DNA of 64,000 nt, taken from the NCBI GenBank assembly GCA_020073665.1, contig JAIQEU010000007.1, positions 129,001-193,000 on the forward strand. Direction: 5' to 3'. The stretch comes from Terriglobia bacterium. Its GTDB lineage: Bacteria > Acidobacteriota > Terriglobia > Terriglobales > Acidobacteriaceae. Positions 33,632 through 42,618 of this stretch are shown here, piece after piece (position 1 is the first letter of the stretch; each line of letters starts with the position of its first letter). Below the pieces are notes generated by a model. It saw only the letters and a program-made list of their open reading frames with translations. It had not been told where the DNA came from and did not search any database. Made by a program: the position numbers and the translations under genes.

Positions 33632-33754
33632 CCCATCGATAAACGAAGCCCGGCACGCAGGGGTGTATCCCTTTCCCCCTTTGAATAGCCTACCCCTCGC
33701 CGGTTTGACCCCACCCCCACCCCGCGCTAGACTCCCTACCCAGTGGGGTGTTCC

Positions 33755-35359
33755 ATGCGGCGTTCCATCTTTGCTCTCCTGATCGCTTTGCTTTTCGCCT
33801 GCTCGGCCGTCGCCGACGACGAGCACCATCACGAAGACCTCTCTCCCGAGCAGTTAGGTACCGTCCACTTCCCGGTTTCCTGTGCAGCCTCCGTCCAAAA
33901 GCCGTTTGAACGCGGGGTCGCGCTGCTGCACTCGTTTTGGTACGAAGAAGCGGAGAAGCAGTTCCAGCAGATTTCGAAAGACGACCCCACTTGCGCGATG
34001 GCCCGTTGGGGCGTAGCCATGAGCCTGTGGCATCAGCTGTGGGACACTCCTAAGGAAGACACGCTCGCCAAGGGTCTGGCCGAGGTAAAGCAGGCCAAGT
34101 CGCTCCACCCCAAGACCGCTCGCGAAGGCGACTACATCGCCGCCACGGAAGCGTTTTACAAGTCCGGCAAGCGCGACCACCAAGCCCGGGCGAATGCCTA
34201 CGCCCAGGCCATGGAGCGGATGTACACGCACTATCCCGAGGATCGGGAAGCAGCGGCATTCTTCGCGCTGTCCCTGCTGGCTTCCGCCCCTGACCACGAC
34301 ACCACGTTTGCCAACCGCAAGCGCGCGGCTGCGGTGCTGGAGCCATTGTTCAGCGCCGAACCCAATCATCCCGGCGTGGCCCACTACCTGATCCACAGCT
34401 ATGACAAACCCCAGCTGGCCCAGCTGGGACTGCCGGCCGCCCGGCGCTACGCGCAGATCGCGCCGGCCGCGCCCCACGCCCTGCACATGCCGTCCCATAT
34501 CTTCGCCCGCCTCGGTCTGTGGCAGGAGGATATCGGCTCCAACCTTGCCTCCATTGCCGCCACTCGCAAGACCGCCGCCATGCACATGGGCGGGGAAGCT
34601 CATCAGTTCCACGCCATGGACTTTCTGGACTATGCCTATCTACAAATCGGGCAGGAAGCGGAAGCGCAGAAGCTGGTAGACGAAATCCGAGCCATGCCGC
34701 CGCAGGCCGATATGTATGGCATGGGTGATCCCCGGCCGTGGGCGTTGGCACTGTTCTCGGCCAGAAACGTCATCGAGCTGCATCAATGGCAGGAGGCGGC
34801 GGCTCTGTCTCCAGTCCCGGGTGCACGTCCCGGGACGGATGCTCTGACCTACTGGGCCCGGGCCATTGGCGCCGCCCGCAGCGGAAAGCTGGACCAGGCG
34901 AGCCAGGACCTTGAGCACCTGCGTTCCCTTCACCAGACGCTGGTCTCGCAAAACAAGACCGATGTCGCCTATGACGTCGAGCAGGAACGGAAGGAAGCCC
35001 AGGCATGGCTGGACGTTGCCCAGGGCAAAGGCGATTCGGCTGTCGAGGCCCTGCGTGCCATCGCGGAGAAGGAGGAAGCCGAAGGCGCCGAGACCGGAGC
35101 ATTTCCGGCGCGGGAAATGCTCGCCGACATGCTGCTCGAAATGAAGCGTCCGGAGCAGGCGCTGGCGGAATATCGCACCGACCTGAAGTTCAATCCCAAC
35201 CGCTTCGATGCCCTGTACGGCGCGGCCCACGCCGCCGAGGTGGCGGGCAAATCCAGCGAAGCCGGCGCCTACTATGCCCAGCTGGTGAAGAGTTGTGACG
35301 GTTCGACTTCAGACCGGCCCGAACTAGAGCATGCAAGAGCCCTGCTGGCGAAGAAGTGA
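33755..35359 (+). CDS. Secreted tetratricopeptide-repeat protein
   Basis: 534 residues from ATG 33755. A signal peptide (MRRSIFALLIALLFACSAVA) is followed by a His/Asp/Glu-rich mature start (DDEHHHEDL). Several degenerate TPR units follow: an N-terminal block (FERGVALLHSFWYEEAEKQF), a middle block with HMPSHIFARLGLWQEDI and a C-terminal block (RPEQALAEYRTDLKFNPNRFDALYG). Periplasmic or outer-membrane-associated scaffold by inference. Its partners are unknown. Confidence 0.85.
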   Translation: MRRSIFALLIALLFACSAVADDEHHHEDLSPEQLGTVHFPVSCAASVQKPFERGVALLHSFWYEEAEKQFQQISKDDPTCAMARWGVAMSLWHQLWDTPKEDTLAKGLAEVKQAKSLHPKTAREGDYIAATEAFYKSGKRDHQARANAYAQAMERMYTHYPEDREAAAFFALSLLASAPDHDTTFANRKRAAAVLEPLFSAEPNHPGVAHYLIHSYDKPQLAQLGLPAARRYAQIAPAAPHALHMPSHIFARLGLWQEDIGSNLASIAATRKTAAMHMGGEAHQFHAMDFLDYAYLQIGQEAEAQKLVDEIRAMPPQADMYGMGDPRPWALALFSARNVIELHQWQEAAALSPVPGARPGTDALTYWARAIGAARSGKLDQASQDLEHLRSLHQTLVSQNKTDVAYDVEQERKEAQAWLDVAQGKGDSAVEALRAIAEKEEAEGAETGAFPAREMLADMLLEMKRPEQALAEYRTDLKFNPNRFDALYGAAHAAEVAGKSSEAGAYYAQLVKSCDGSTSDRPELEHARALLAKK

Positions 35360-35362
35360 TCT

Positions 35363-35424
35363 TAACCACAGAGGACACAGAGGCATTGATGCGGCCTTAG
35401 TTTCCGCTGTGTCCTCTGCGGTTA
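35363..35424. terminator. Bidirectional hairpin between convergent genes
   Basis: taaccacagaggacacag (35363-35380) pairs with ctgtgtcctctgcggtta (35407-35424), 17 of 18 bases, over a 26-base loop, with A/T runs flanking (ttatttttc on the right). It separates the convergent TPR and DUF3108 genes. It belongs to the dispersed accacagaggacacag family. Confidence 0.65.
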
Positions 35425-36237
35425 TTTTTCGATTCTCTGCAGCCGAAACAGCAGCGTCCCCCATCCCAGCTTGGAGCGCATCTGCACTGGCGTGTGGTTG
35501 GGATCATTGGTGAACCAGACCCAGACTGAGCCTTTCCCCTGCAGCGGACCGGAAACCGGTTCTGCCTTCACCCGCACGGTCTGAAAGGTTCCAGCGGGTA
35601 CCTTGACTTGTTCGGGGGCTTCCACGCTGGCCATCACTTCCGTGGTCTTGCCTCCATCGTTGATAGGAAAGGTGTAGGTATTCCCCGGCTGCAGCGGCAA
35701 CGACGCCAGGTAATAAAAGCCGCTGATCACGTCAGTGACGCAACCGGGAATATCGTTCTCCACCTGCTTGCTCTCGCCGGTTTTCAGGTTCTTGTCTTTG
35801 AGGATGCTCTTGCGCCGCGGGTAATCGAAGCGCACCTCGGTGTCATGCCGGCGCTGTCCTTCTTCGGTGTGCTTTGTCACCTGCAGCGAGCAGAAGGACT
35901 TGGCACCAAAAGACGCCTCGAAGCGGTCATGCACTTTGAAAAGTACGCTCACCACGCCCGCGGAATCGCCGTACGCGCTTACATGCTGGTCCGCGCCCGC
36001 TGATTCCAGCTTCACTGTGGCACTGCCGGCGTTGAACAGGTGCCACTCGACCCCAAAGACGTAACTCTGCCCATCTGGAAACCGGTAACCCGGGGGCGGA
36101 GGCACGATCTGCGCACTGGGCGCTGCGCTCACCGAACTGCCGGCGGACGCCGGAGGAGTGGCCTGTCCCTGCCCGAAAAGGCCAGGCAGCGTCGCCAGCC
36201 ACAAGACCGCCAAGCCCGAATTCTGAAGAAGGCGCAT
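35422..36237 (-). CDS. DUF3108 secreted protein
   Basis: 271 residues from the internal ATG at 36237 (MRLLQNSGLAVLWLATLPGLFGQG is a signal peptide; the frame opens to 36306). The mature protein starts after a Pro/Ala/Ser linker and is beta-rich: YVFGVEWHLFNAGSATVKLE, LKTGESKQVENDIPGCVTDVISGFYYLASLPLQPG and VWFTNDPNHTPVQM are DUF3108 features. DUF3108 proteins are periplasmic or outer-membrane proteins of unknown role. Last gene of the LPS operon strand. Confidence 0.85.
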   Translation of the reverse strand: MRLLQNSGLAVLWLATLPGLFGQGQATPPASAGSSVSAAPSAQIVPPPPGYRFPDGQSYVFGVEWHLFNAGSATVKLESAGADQHVSAYGDSAGVVSVLFKVHDRFEASFGAKSFCSLQVTKHTEEGQRRHDTEVRFDYPRRKSILKDKNLKTGESKQVENDIPGCVTDVISGFYYLASLPLQPGNTYTFPINDGGKTTEVMASVEAPEQVKVPAGTFQTVRVKAEPVSGPLQGKGSVWVWFTNDPNHTPVQMRSKLGWGTLLFRLQRIEK

Positions 36238-36313
36238 TAGCTCCTTGGACGGATGACTCAAGTATTTGGTGAGACGCTGAAACCCGGAGCGCGCGCTGCT
36301 TTGCAATCCCCGG

Positions 36314-36859
36314 TTATCTGGAAATCCACATCAACTTGGCCGCCAGCGCCGCCATGATAGCGACCGCGCCCACCGTGGCATTGTACTCGCGGTGCTTGCG
36401 ATACAAGTCCCAGGAAAATGTCCCTCTAGCCTCGCGAAAAGCACTAAGCCGCGGCCAAAATCGCGGCACTGCGCGTTCATATTCCGCAAACTGGGGGAAG
36501 TGCTCACGCAAGTACGCTTCCTCGGCGCGGATCACCGGAAGATAGATGGCAGCAAGCATTACTGCCATGACAACCACAATCCACCAGCTGCGCGCCGCTA
36601 CCGCACACCCCAGCGCCAGGATGAATGAGCCCAGGTAAAGGGGATTGCGGGTATAGGCGTAAGGTCCCGCGGTAGTGAGTTCCTCGTTTTTCTGCACGTG
36701 CCCGGAGGCCAAGCCGCGCACCACCAACCCTGGGACCATCAAGGCTGCACCCAGCATCATCGAGCGGACGCTGGGCTGCGCCAGCCACAAGTAGACGACC
36801 GCGAAGCCGAACCCGAGCGGCACGCGGATGCGTCGCGCGATGGCGGACCAGCTAGCCAC
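36314..36859 (-). CDS. Isoprenylcysteine/phospholipid methyltransferase-like membrane protein
   Basis: 181 residues with four or five membrane spans. The motif TAGPYAYTRNPLYLGSF followed by EEAYLREHFPQFAEYERAVPRFWP is the SAM-binding signature of the ICMT/PEMT-like family. It overlaps the upstream heptosyltransferase by 8 bp. It probably methylates a membrane lipid or small molecule; the substrate is not shown. Confidence 0.85.
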   Translation of the reverse strand: MASWSAIARRIRVPLGFGFAVVYLWLAQPSVRSMMLGAALMVPGLVVRGLASGHVQKNEELTTAGPYAYTRNPLYLGSFILALGCAVAARSWWIVVVMAVMLAAIYLPVIRAEEAYLREHFPQFAEYERAVPRFWPRLSAFREARGTFSWDLYRKHREYNATVGAVAIMAALAAKLMWISR

Positions 36860-37934
36860 TGGAACTCCTCAGCAGTTGCCGGGCAGCCTCAACCACTGCA
36901 TCGGAACTGATCTCCAGCAAGCCTTCGTCCGGTTGCGCACGCCTGGCGTGCGTGGTTGCGCTTGAAGGACTGCGCAGAATCACGCTCTTGGTCCCGAAGG
37001 GCCCGTTGCGCGCGGGATTCGTCGGCCCAAATATCCCAACCACCGGGACCCCCAGGGCTGCGGCTAGGTGCATGGGACCAGTATCGCCGCCAATGAACAA
37101 CCGCGCGCGCCGGGTCAGCGCAATCAGCTGAGTCAGAGAGCACGCAATGCCTTCCGCCGCGCCGCCGCTGGACGCCTCTACCGCGCGTACCAAATCCTGT
37201 TCACCCGGACCGAAGTTGATAAGCGACTTCACCCCATCTTCCGCCAGCCGCTTGGCCACGTAGCCATAGCGTTCCGCCGGCCATTGCTTGGCGCCCCAGC
37301 CGGCGCCCGGATTCAGGATGGCGAACGACTCGATGTCGTGGTCTCGCAGGCGGTGCTCACTCTCCTGTTCCGCGGCAGCTTCGTGGGGAAAGTCGACTTT
37401 CGGCATCGGCAGCGAGCGCCCCGCGATGGCCTCCGCCAGCGAGAAATTCTGCTCCACAATGTGCGTGCCGCGCGCCAGCACTTGCCGCGTGTAAAACATG
37501 CTGGCGGCATTTTCGCGGGGCTGGGCCACGCCGTACACCACCGACGCTCCCGACCAGCGCGCCACCAGCGCCGAGCGCACCGCGCCCTGGAAATCGACCG
37601 CCATCTGGTACCGGGGGGCACGCAATTCACTGAGGCCGGCTGCAACCTGTTCCCAGGTCTGGTTCGACATCAGCGAGGAGCGCCACCGCGCCGTATTCAC
37701 CGTATGGATCTTGTCCACCAGCGGCCGCTGCGGCGAACGCGGCCCCGATCGCGGCGTGCGCAACGTACACAGCAGTTCCGCCCAGCGCTCTTCAATGACC
37801 CACCCGATGATGGACTCCGGAAATGCCTGCCGCAGCGCCGTTGCAGCCGGCAAGGTATGAATGATGTCACCCATGGCGCTGAGCCGCACGATCAGCAGTC
37901 GAGGAGAGCCAGCGTTGGCGGGTGGCGTCCTCAC
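36852..37934 (-). CDS. waaC: Lipopolysaccharide heptosyltransferase I-like
   Basis: 360 residues. Glycosyltransferase family 9: N-terminal [28 protein letters not shown] and the C-terminal nucleotide-sugar site [28 protein letters not shown]. It adds heptose to the Kdo of LPS, using the ADP-heptose made through the adjacent rfaE1/rfaE2. It overlaps rfaE2 by 4 bp. The specificity (I or II) is assigned by resemblance only. Confidence 0.85.
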   Translation of the reverse strand: MRTPPANAGSPRLLIVRLSAMGDIIHTLPAATALRQAFPESIIGWVIEERWAELLCTLRTPRSGPRSPQRPLVDKIHTVNTARWRSSLMSNQTWEQVAAGLSELRAPRYQMAVDFQGAVRSALVARWSGASVVYGVAQPRENAASMFYTRQVLARGTHIVEQNFSLAEAIAGRSLPMPKVDFPHEAAAEQESEHRLRDHDIESFAILNPGAGWGAKQWPAERYGYVAKRLAEDGVKSLINFGPGEQDLVRAVEASSGGAAEGIACSLTQLIALTRRARLFIGGDTGPMHLAAALGVPVVGIFGPTNPARNGPFGTKSVILRSPSSATTHARRAQPDEGLLEISSDAVVEAARQLLRSSSG

Positions 37935-38422
37935 TTGCGCGATGGCCCCAGCCGGGAACGGATAATCTCGCTGGCCGAATGGTCCTTGGGATCACCGACG
38001 ATTTTCACCTGCCCACCGTATTCGAGCACCACCTCGCGCTCGGGCACGCTCTCCGCGGTGTAGTCCGTGCCCTTCGCCTGCACCTCGGGCTTGATTTCGC
38101 GGATCAGCGCGCGCACGTCCCGCTCCGGAAAAATCACCACCGCGTCCACGTCTGCGAGCGCCGCCAGGATTTCCGCCCGTTCGGCATCCGGCATGATGGG
38201 ACGGCCTTCTCCCTTCAGCGCGCGCACCGATTCATCCGCATTAATCGCCACCACCAACCGCCCGCCCAGTTGCTTGGCTGCATGCAGGTAGCGCACATGG
38301 CCCACGTGCAGCAAGTCAAAGCATCCGTTGGCGAGCGTCACCGTCTCGCCGGCATGGCGCCAATCCGCCACCCGCTGCCGCAGTTGATCGCGATTCAGGA
38401 TTTTGTTGTCAGCTGTGCTCAA
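37931..38422 (-). CDS. rfaE2: D-glycero-beta-D-manno-heptose 1-phosphate adenylyltransferase
   Basis: 163 residues from a TTG at 38422 whose TTGA overlaps the rfaE1 stop; the longer frame to 38755 is a shadow of rfaE1. The nucleotidyltransferase motif [15 protein letters not shown] contains the HxGH site. It attaches AMP to heptose 1-phosphate. In enterobacteria this domain is fused to the kinase (HldE); here the two are separate, coupled genes. Confidence 0.93.
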   Translation of the reverse strand: MSTADNKILNRDQLRQRVADWRHAGETVTLANGCFDLLHVGHVRYLHAAKQLGGRLVVAINADESVRALKGEGRPIMPDAERAEILAALADVDAVVIFPERDVRALIREIKPEVQAKGTDYTAESVPEREVVLEYGGQVKIVGDPKDHSASEIIRSRLGPSRK

Positions 38423-39453
38423 TGAGGTCTTGTCGCAGGCGGAGCTTTTTCCAGCGCGTGCAGCAACTCCTGCTGCGACACCGTGGCCGTGCCCCGCTTC
38501 ATGACCACGATCCCGCCGGCATAGTTGGCCAGTTGGGCGGCCTCCTCGGTGCTGGCGCCCGCCGCCATGGCCGCGGTGAAGGTCGCGATCACCGTATCGC
38601 CCGCGCCGGTCACGTCGGCCACTTCGTCCGACCCGAATATCGGGATGTCCACCGGCTTGTGCTGTCCGGCGAAGGCTACCATACCATCGCGTCCCCGGGT
38701 GATGACCAGCGACTGCAACTTCATTTGTGCCATGACCTGCGCGCCGGCCGCACACAGGCGCGCCCAGTCATGCCCGATGCGCATCCCCATGGCCTCCTCG
38801 ACCTCCGGCTCGTTCGGGGTCGCCGCCGTCACTCCCGAATAATCCAACATGCGGTGACGCGAATCCAGCACCACGGGGACCTGGTCCAGCCGCCCTCTTT
38901 GACGGATCGCCTCCAGGATGCCGGGCGTCGCCGCGCCGTAACCGTAGTCGGAAACCAGCAACGCGTCGGAAACCCGCGCATACTCTCGCGCCGCCAGCAC
39001 CAGTTCGCGTTTCAAATGACGGTTGGGTTCAGCCTCGGGCTCGCGGTCCACGCGCACCACTTGCTGCCGCGCGGTGTGCGCCATGCCGGCAAGAATGCGC
39101 GTCTTGGTGACGGTAGTGTAGCTCTTGTCTTTCAGCACACCGCTGACCGGAATTCGCTTGTGCCGGAAGCCCTTGAGCAGCAGGCGGCCGGGCTCGTCGT
39201 CGCCCACCACACCCACCGGCAACACGTTGACTCCCAGGTCCGCGAGATTGTTGATGGCGTTGGCGCCTCCGCCCGGAACCACGGTGCGGTCGCGATGCTT
39301 CAGAATCAGCACCGGCGCCTCCCGCGACACCCGGGAAATCTCGCCGAACACAAATTCGTCCGCCACCAGGTCGCCCACCACGGTAATCGTGATCTTGGGA
39401 AACGACTCGATGATCTTTTTCAGCCGCTCGGTTTCTTTGGGATGCTTGCTCAT
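38419..39453 (-). CDS. rfaE1: D-glycero-beta-D-manno-heptose-7-phosphate kinase
   Basis: 344 residues, PfkB/ribokinase family. Landmarks: [24 protein letters not shown] and the anion-hole/catalytic loop [16 protein letters not shown] with its base Asp. It phosphorylates heptose 7-phosphate at C1. It is 19 bp from lpxK and is followed by coupled rfaE2. Confidence 0.93.
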   Translation of the reverse strand: MSKHPKETERLKKIIESFPKITITVVGDLVADEFVFGEISRVSREAPVLILKHRDRTVVPGGGANAINNLADLGVNVLPVGVVGDDEPGRLLLKGFRHKRIPVSGVLKDKSYTTVTKTRILAGMAHTARQQVVRVDREPEAEPNRHLKRELVLAAREYARVSDALLVSDYGYGAATPGILEAIRQRGRLDQVPVVLDSRHRMLDYSGVTAATPNEPEVEEAMGMRIGHDWARLCAAGAQVMAQMKLQSLVITRGRDGMVAFAGQHKPVDIPIFGSDEVADVTGAGDTVIATFTAAMAAGASTEEAAQLANYAGGIVVMKRGTATVSQQELLHALEKAPPATRPH

Positions 39454-39472
39454 TCTTCTGGTAGCAATTTTC

Positions 39473-40417
39473 TCACGCCCGGCGCCTTCGCTCCGCGCTG
39501 ACCCGCAGCATGGTATCCACAGCGTTAGCCGCGTCCACCAGGTCCATCTTCACCGGAACCACCGCGGTCGGCTGCAGGGCGGATAGATATCCGCCCAGGT
39601 TGATGGCATCTTTTTCGGTAGTCACGAAACCGCCCGCCTCGCTGCGCTGGCGCAAATTCAGCAAGTCGCGGACATCCTGCTCGCTGTAAGCGTGGTGGTC
39701 CCGAAACAAAGCTTCCGCCACCGGCTCAATACCGGCCGTCCGCAACTGCATCAGGAAATTCTGCGGACGCGCGATGCCGCAGAACACTACCGGACGCTCC
39801 GGCACGTTGTTGGGCAGGATACCGCGGCGCACCCGCCACACCAGCTTACCGTCCAGATGAAATAGTTCCGGCGACGCACCGCTGGTAAGCACCACCGCGT
39901 CCGCGCGGGCGAGCGACTTGGTCGGCTCCCGCAGTCGCCCGGCCGGAAGCAAGCGGTCGCGAGCATCGTCGGGTGTGACCAGCACGATGTCGAAATCGCG
40001 GGCCAGGGCGCGGTGTTGGAAGCCATCGTCCAGCAAGTGCAATTGCGTGCCGAATTTCTCCTCTGCGAACAGGCCGGCCTGGTAACGGTCCTCGCCCACC
40101 ACCACGGCGACGCCCAGACGTCTGGCCATGAGCAACGGCTCGTCGCCGAACTCGCGGGAGGAGCCACCCGGGTCCACCAGCGCCACTCCGCGAGTGGTGC
40201 GGCCGTAACCGCGAGACAGAATGTCGAACGTGATCGCGCGCGCCTTTAGTAGCTCGCCCAACAAAAGCACGAACGGCGTCTTGCCGGAGCCGCCTACCGA
40301 CAGGTTGCCAATGCTGATCACCAGCCCTTGCAGCCTCTGCGCCCGCAACACGCCGCGATCGTAAAGCGCATTGCGCGCTCTCACACCCAGCCCGAATAGA
40401 GATGCCAGCGGGTTCAT
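39473..40417 (-). CDS. lpxK: Tetraacyldisaccharide 4'-kinase
   Basis: 314 residues. It phosphorylates the lipid A disaccharide at the inner membrane. Walker-like GNLSVGGSGKTPFV near residue 40, SRGYGR, and the LDDGFQH motif are all LpxK hallmarks; a C-terminal DHHAYSEQD and VTTEKDA follow. It overlaps waaA by 4 bp. Confidence 0.95.
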   Translation of the reverse strand: MNPLASLFGLGVRARNALYDRGVLRAQRLQGLVISIGNLSVGGSGKTPFVLLLGELLKARAITFDILSRGYGRTTRGVALVDPGGSSREFGDEPLLMARRLGVAVVVGEDRYQAGLFAEEKFGTQLHLLDDGFQHRALARDFDIVLVTPDDARDRLLPAGRLREPTKSLARADAVVLTSGASPELFHLDGKLVWRVRRGILPNNVPERPVVFCGIARPQNFLMQLRTAGIEPVAEALFRDHHAYSEQDVRDLLNLRQRSEAGGFVTTEKDAINLGGYLSALQPTAVVPVKMDLVDAANAVDTMLRVSAERRRRA

Positions 40418-41685
40418 TTGGGGGCCTGCAATTTCTCCAGCGCCGCCACGGTCCTGGCCGTCGCGCCGGCCTGCGTCCGCAGAGTTTCCGCTGCCCGGCG
40501 CCCCAGTGCGCTGCGTTCCGCGTCATTCGAAAGCAACTCCATCAGCACCAGCGGAAACTCCGCCGGACCCACCACCCGCACCGCGTCCCGGCCCTGAAAC
40601 AAGCTCACGATGTCGCGAAAATTCTCCGTGTGATTTCCTACCAGGATAGCGACCCCGTGCTGCGCCGGTTCGATGATATTGTGGCCGCCGCGCGGCACCA
40701 GGCTTCCTCCCACGAAAGCGACGTCGGCCAGGGCATAAAGCCAGGCCAGTTCGCCAATGGTATCCACCAGCAAAACTCCGCCGCCCAACGGCTCACCGCT
40801 CCACAACGAACGCCGCCAGAACTGGATGCCGAGCTGTTCCAAGGCTTGGGCCACTTGGACAAAGCGTTCCGGGTGACGCGGCGCCAGTATCAGCAGCGCG
40901 CGCGGATAGCTGGCGAGCACATTTTCGAATGCCCGCAGCAACAACGGCTCTTCATCATCCACCGTGCTGCCGCACACGATCACCGGTCCAGCCCCAGCCC
41001 CTTCGATGGCGGTGCGAAGGCTGGCCACTATCGGCGGCGCCGTGGGCAAGGGAACATCAAACTTCAGGTTTCCGCTTACTTGGACGCGCTCCGGTACCGC
41101 GCCGATCTCCACCAACCGGCTGCGGTCGGTTTCGGTCTGGGCCAGAAAAAGATCCACGTGCTCGAGTGCCCTGGCCAGAAGCCGGCGCAGGCGGCGATAT
41201 CCCGGCCACGACCGGTCCGAGATGCGCGCGTTTACCACCGCAATGCGCGCGCCCTTGCCGGCGGCAAGCCGCAGAAAGTTCGGCCAGAACTCGGTTTCCG
41301 CGATCACCACCAGGCTGGGATGAAGCGCATCGAGATAAGGCCGTATCGCAAACGCAAAATCCAGGGGAAAGTAGAAAACGCTGTCATCGCCAAAGCGCTT
41401 CCGCGCCAGCCGCTGGCCGGTGTCCGTGGTAGTGGAAACCACCACGCGATGCTGCGGATAACGCCGCCGCAGCTCCCCGACCACGCCGCTGACGGCCAGC
41501 ACTTCGCCCACCGAGACCGCATGCACCCAGATAGCGGGCCGCGATTCCTTCAAGTAGCCCGGCACTTTCCCCAGCCGCTGCCGCAGCCCTGCGCGATACT
41601 TGCCATGGCGCATCATCTGGATCAGCCAGTAGGGCAGGCTCAGCAGCAGCCCGACCGCCAGCAGCGCGCTGTAGACAAAAGCCAT
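40414..41685 (-). CDS. waaA: 3-deoxy-D-manno-octulosonic acid transferase
   Basis: 423 residues. An N-terminal membrane segment, then IWVHAVSVGEVLA, the GT30 signature with the catalytic Glu, ETEFWPNFLR, NARISDRSW and a C-terminal VGGSLVPRGGHNIIEPAQHG. It adds Kdo to lipid A. First gene of the LPS operon (waaA-lpxK-rfaE1-rfaE2-waaC-ICMT-like); all but one junction overlap, so one transcript is likely. Confidence 0.96.
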   Translation of the reverse strand: MAFVYSALLAVGLLLSLPYWLIQMMRHGKYRAGLRQRLGKVPGYLKESRPAIWVHAVSVGEVLAVSGVVGELRRRYPQHRVVVSTTTDTGQRLARKRFGDDSVFYFPLDFAFAIRPYLDALHPSLVVIAETEFWPNFLRLAAGKGARIAVVNARISDRSWPGYRRLRRLLARALEHVDLFLAQTETDRSRLVEIGAVPERVQVSGNLKFDVPLPTAPPIVASLRTAIEGAGAGPVIVCGSTVDDEEPLLLRAFENVLASYPRALLILAPRHPERFVQVAQALEQLGIQFWRRSLWSGEPLGGGVLLVDTIGELAWLYALADVAFVGGSLVPRGGHNIIEPAQHGVAILVGNHTENFRDIVSLFQGRDAVRVVGPAEFPLVLMELLSNDAERSALGRRAAETLRTQAGATARTVAALEKLQAPK

Positions 41686-41749
41686 GGGGGAAAGGACATT
41701 CTAACTGCCATCCCCCCTCTATGCGGCACCGTTCCAGCCGGATGCATCC

Positions 41750-41755
41750 TATAAT
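41750..41755 (+). promoter_or_regulatory. TATAAT -10 box upstream of 41763
   Basis: Consensus hexamer ending 7 bases before the ATG at 41763, which suggests a leaderless or near-leaderless transcript. Confidence 0.5.
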
Positions 41756-41762
41756 CATGACC

Positions 41763-42431
41763 ATGCTTCGCAGGATGCGGAATTCCTTCGCTTTGAGAAT
41801 GCTGTGGGTGGCGGTTTCGGTTGCGCTGCTGTCGCTGGTATGCCTCGCCGGTAAGGACTTCGTGATGCCGGCAGCGCAGCCCGCCAAGACCTATCCCGCT
41901 CGTGACGAGCATCCCACCGAGTCGGTGACCGTGGCTGTCGACCCATACGACATGGCCGACAAGGCCAGCATCTTTTCCATCCACTACAACGAACTGGTTT
42001 TTCTGCCAATTTTTGTGGTCATCACCAACGATGGCGACCAACCCGTCGCGCTCGCCGACATGAAGGCTCAGATGGTGACCGTGGACCGCACCAAGATTTC
42101 GCCCGCCACTGTGGATGACATCTACCGCAGAATCTCGCATCCCTCGGCCACGGGCCGCACCTCGCCACTGCCTTTCCCCAGCAAGAAGGTGAAAGGCACA
42201 GTCAGTTCCCAGCAGCAGGATGAAATGCAGCGGGCGCAATTCGCCGCTCGCGCCGTCGAGCCTCACTCCACCCAGTCCGGCTTCCTGTTCTTTGATGTAA
42301 CGGGAATCTCGACTCCTCTAGCCGGCGCCCATTTCTACCTCACCGGGGTGCGCGACGCCAAGGGAAACGAGTTGATGTACTTTGAGATTCCGATGGAGAA
42401 GTACCTGAGTGCGCCCCCCGCCGCTCACTAA
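41763..42431 (+). CDS. Membrane-anchored hypothetical protein
   Basis: 222 residues from ATG 41763, chosen because the -10 box at 41750 would start transcription there; ATGs at 41721, 41742 and 41757 also lie in frame. A single N-terminal hydrophobic segment (MLWVAVSVALLSLVCLAG) with positive residues before it acts as anchor or signal. The remainder is beta-rich (VFLPIFVVITNDGDQPVALADMKAQ), like an immunoglobulin-type periplasmic domain. No known family. Confidence 0.75.
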   Translation: MLRRMRNSFALRMLWVAVSVALLSLVCLAGKDFVMPAAQPAKTYPARDEHPTESVTVAVDPYDMADKASIFSIHYNELVFLPIFVVITNDGDQPVALADMKAQMVTVDRTKISPATVDDIYRRISHPSATGRTSPLPFPSKKVKGTVSSQQQDEMQRAQFAARAVEPHSTQSGFLFFDVTGISTPLAGAHFYLTGVRDAKGNELMYFEIPMEKYLSAPPAAH

Positions 42432-42618
42432 CCCAGGATCTCGACCGGACCGCTCAAGGCGTCCCAAAACGGTCGTGCCCAGATTTGGGAATTGCCACCG
42501 CAAGAACTCTGCGCCGAAATGTCGGCATTTCTTTACCTGATCCCCTTACTTGTGAGCCCATTAGTACATCCGACAGTCTCCCGCCGGAAAGGTTAGGTGT
42601 CTTTTTTGGAGGTGTCTG

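Noticed and set aside
33632-33832. N-terminal extension of the VWA fragment
   Set aside because: It overlaps the TPR gene start on the other strand and has no protein-like composition.
37932-39501. Long plus-strand ORFs over the LPS operon (for example 38422-39501, 40402-41754)
   Set aside because: Shadows of waaC, rfaE and waaA; composition is His/Arg-rich and no domain is recognisable.
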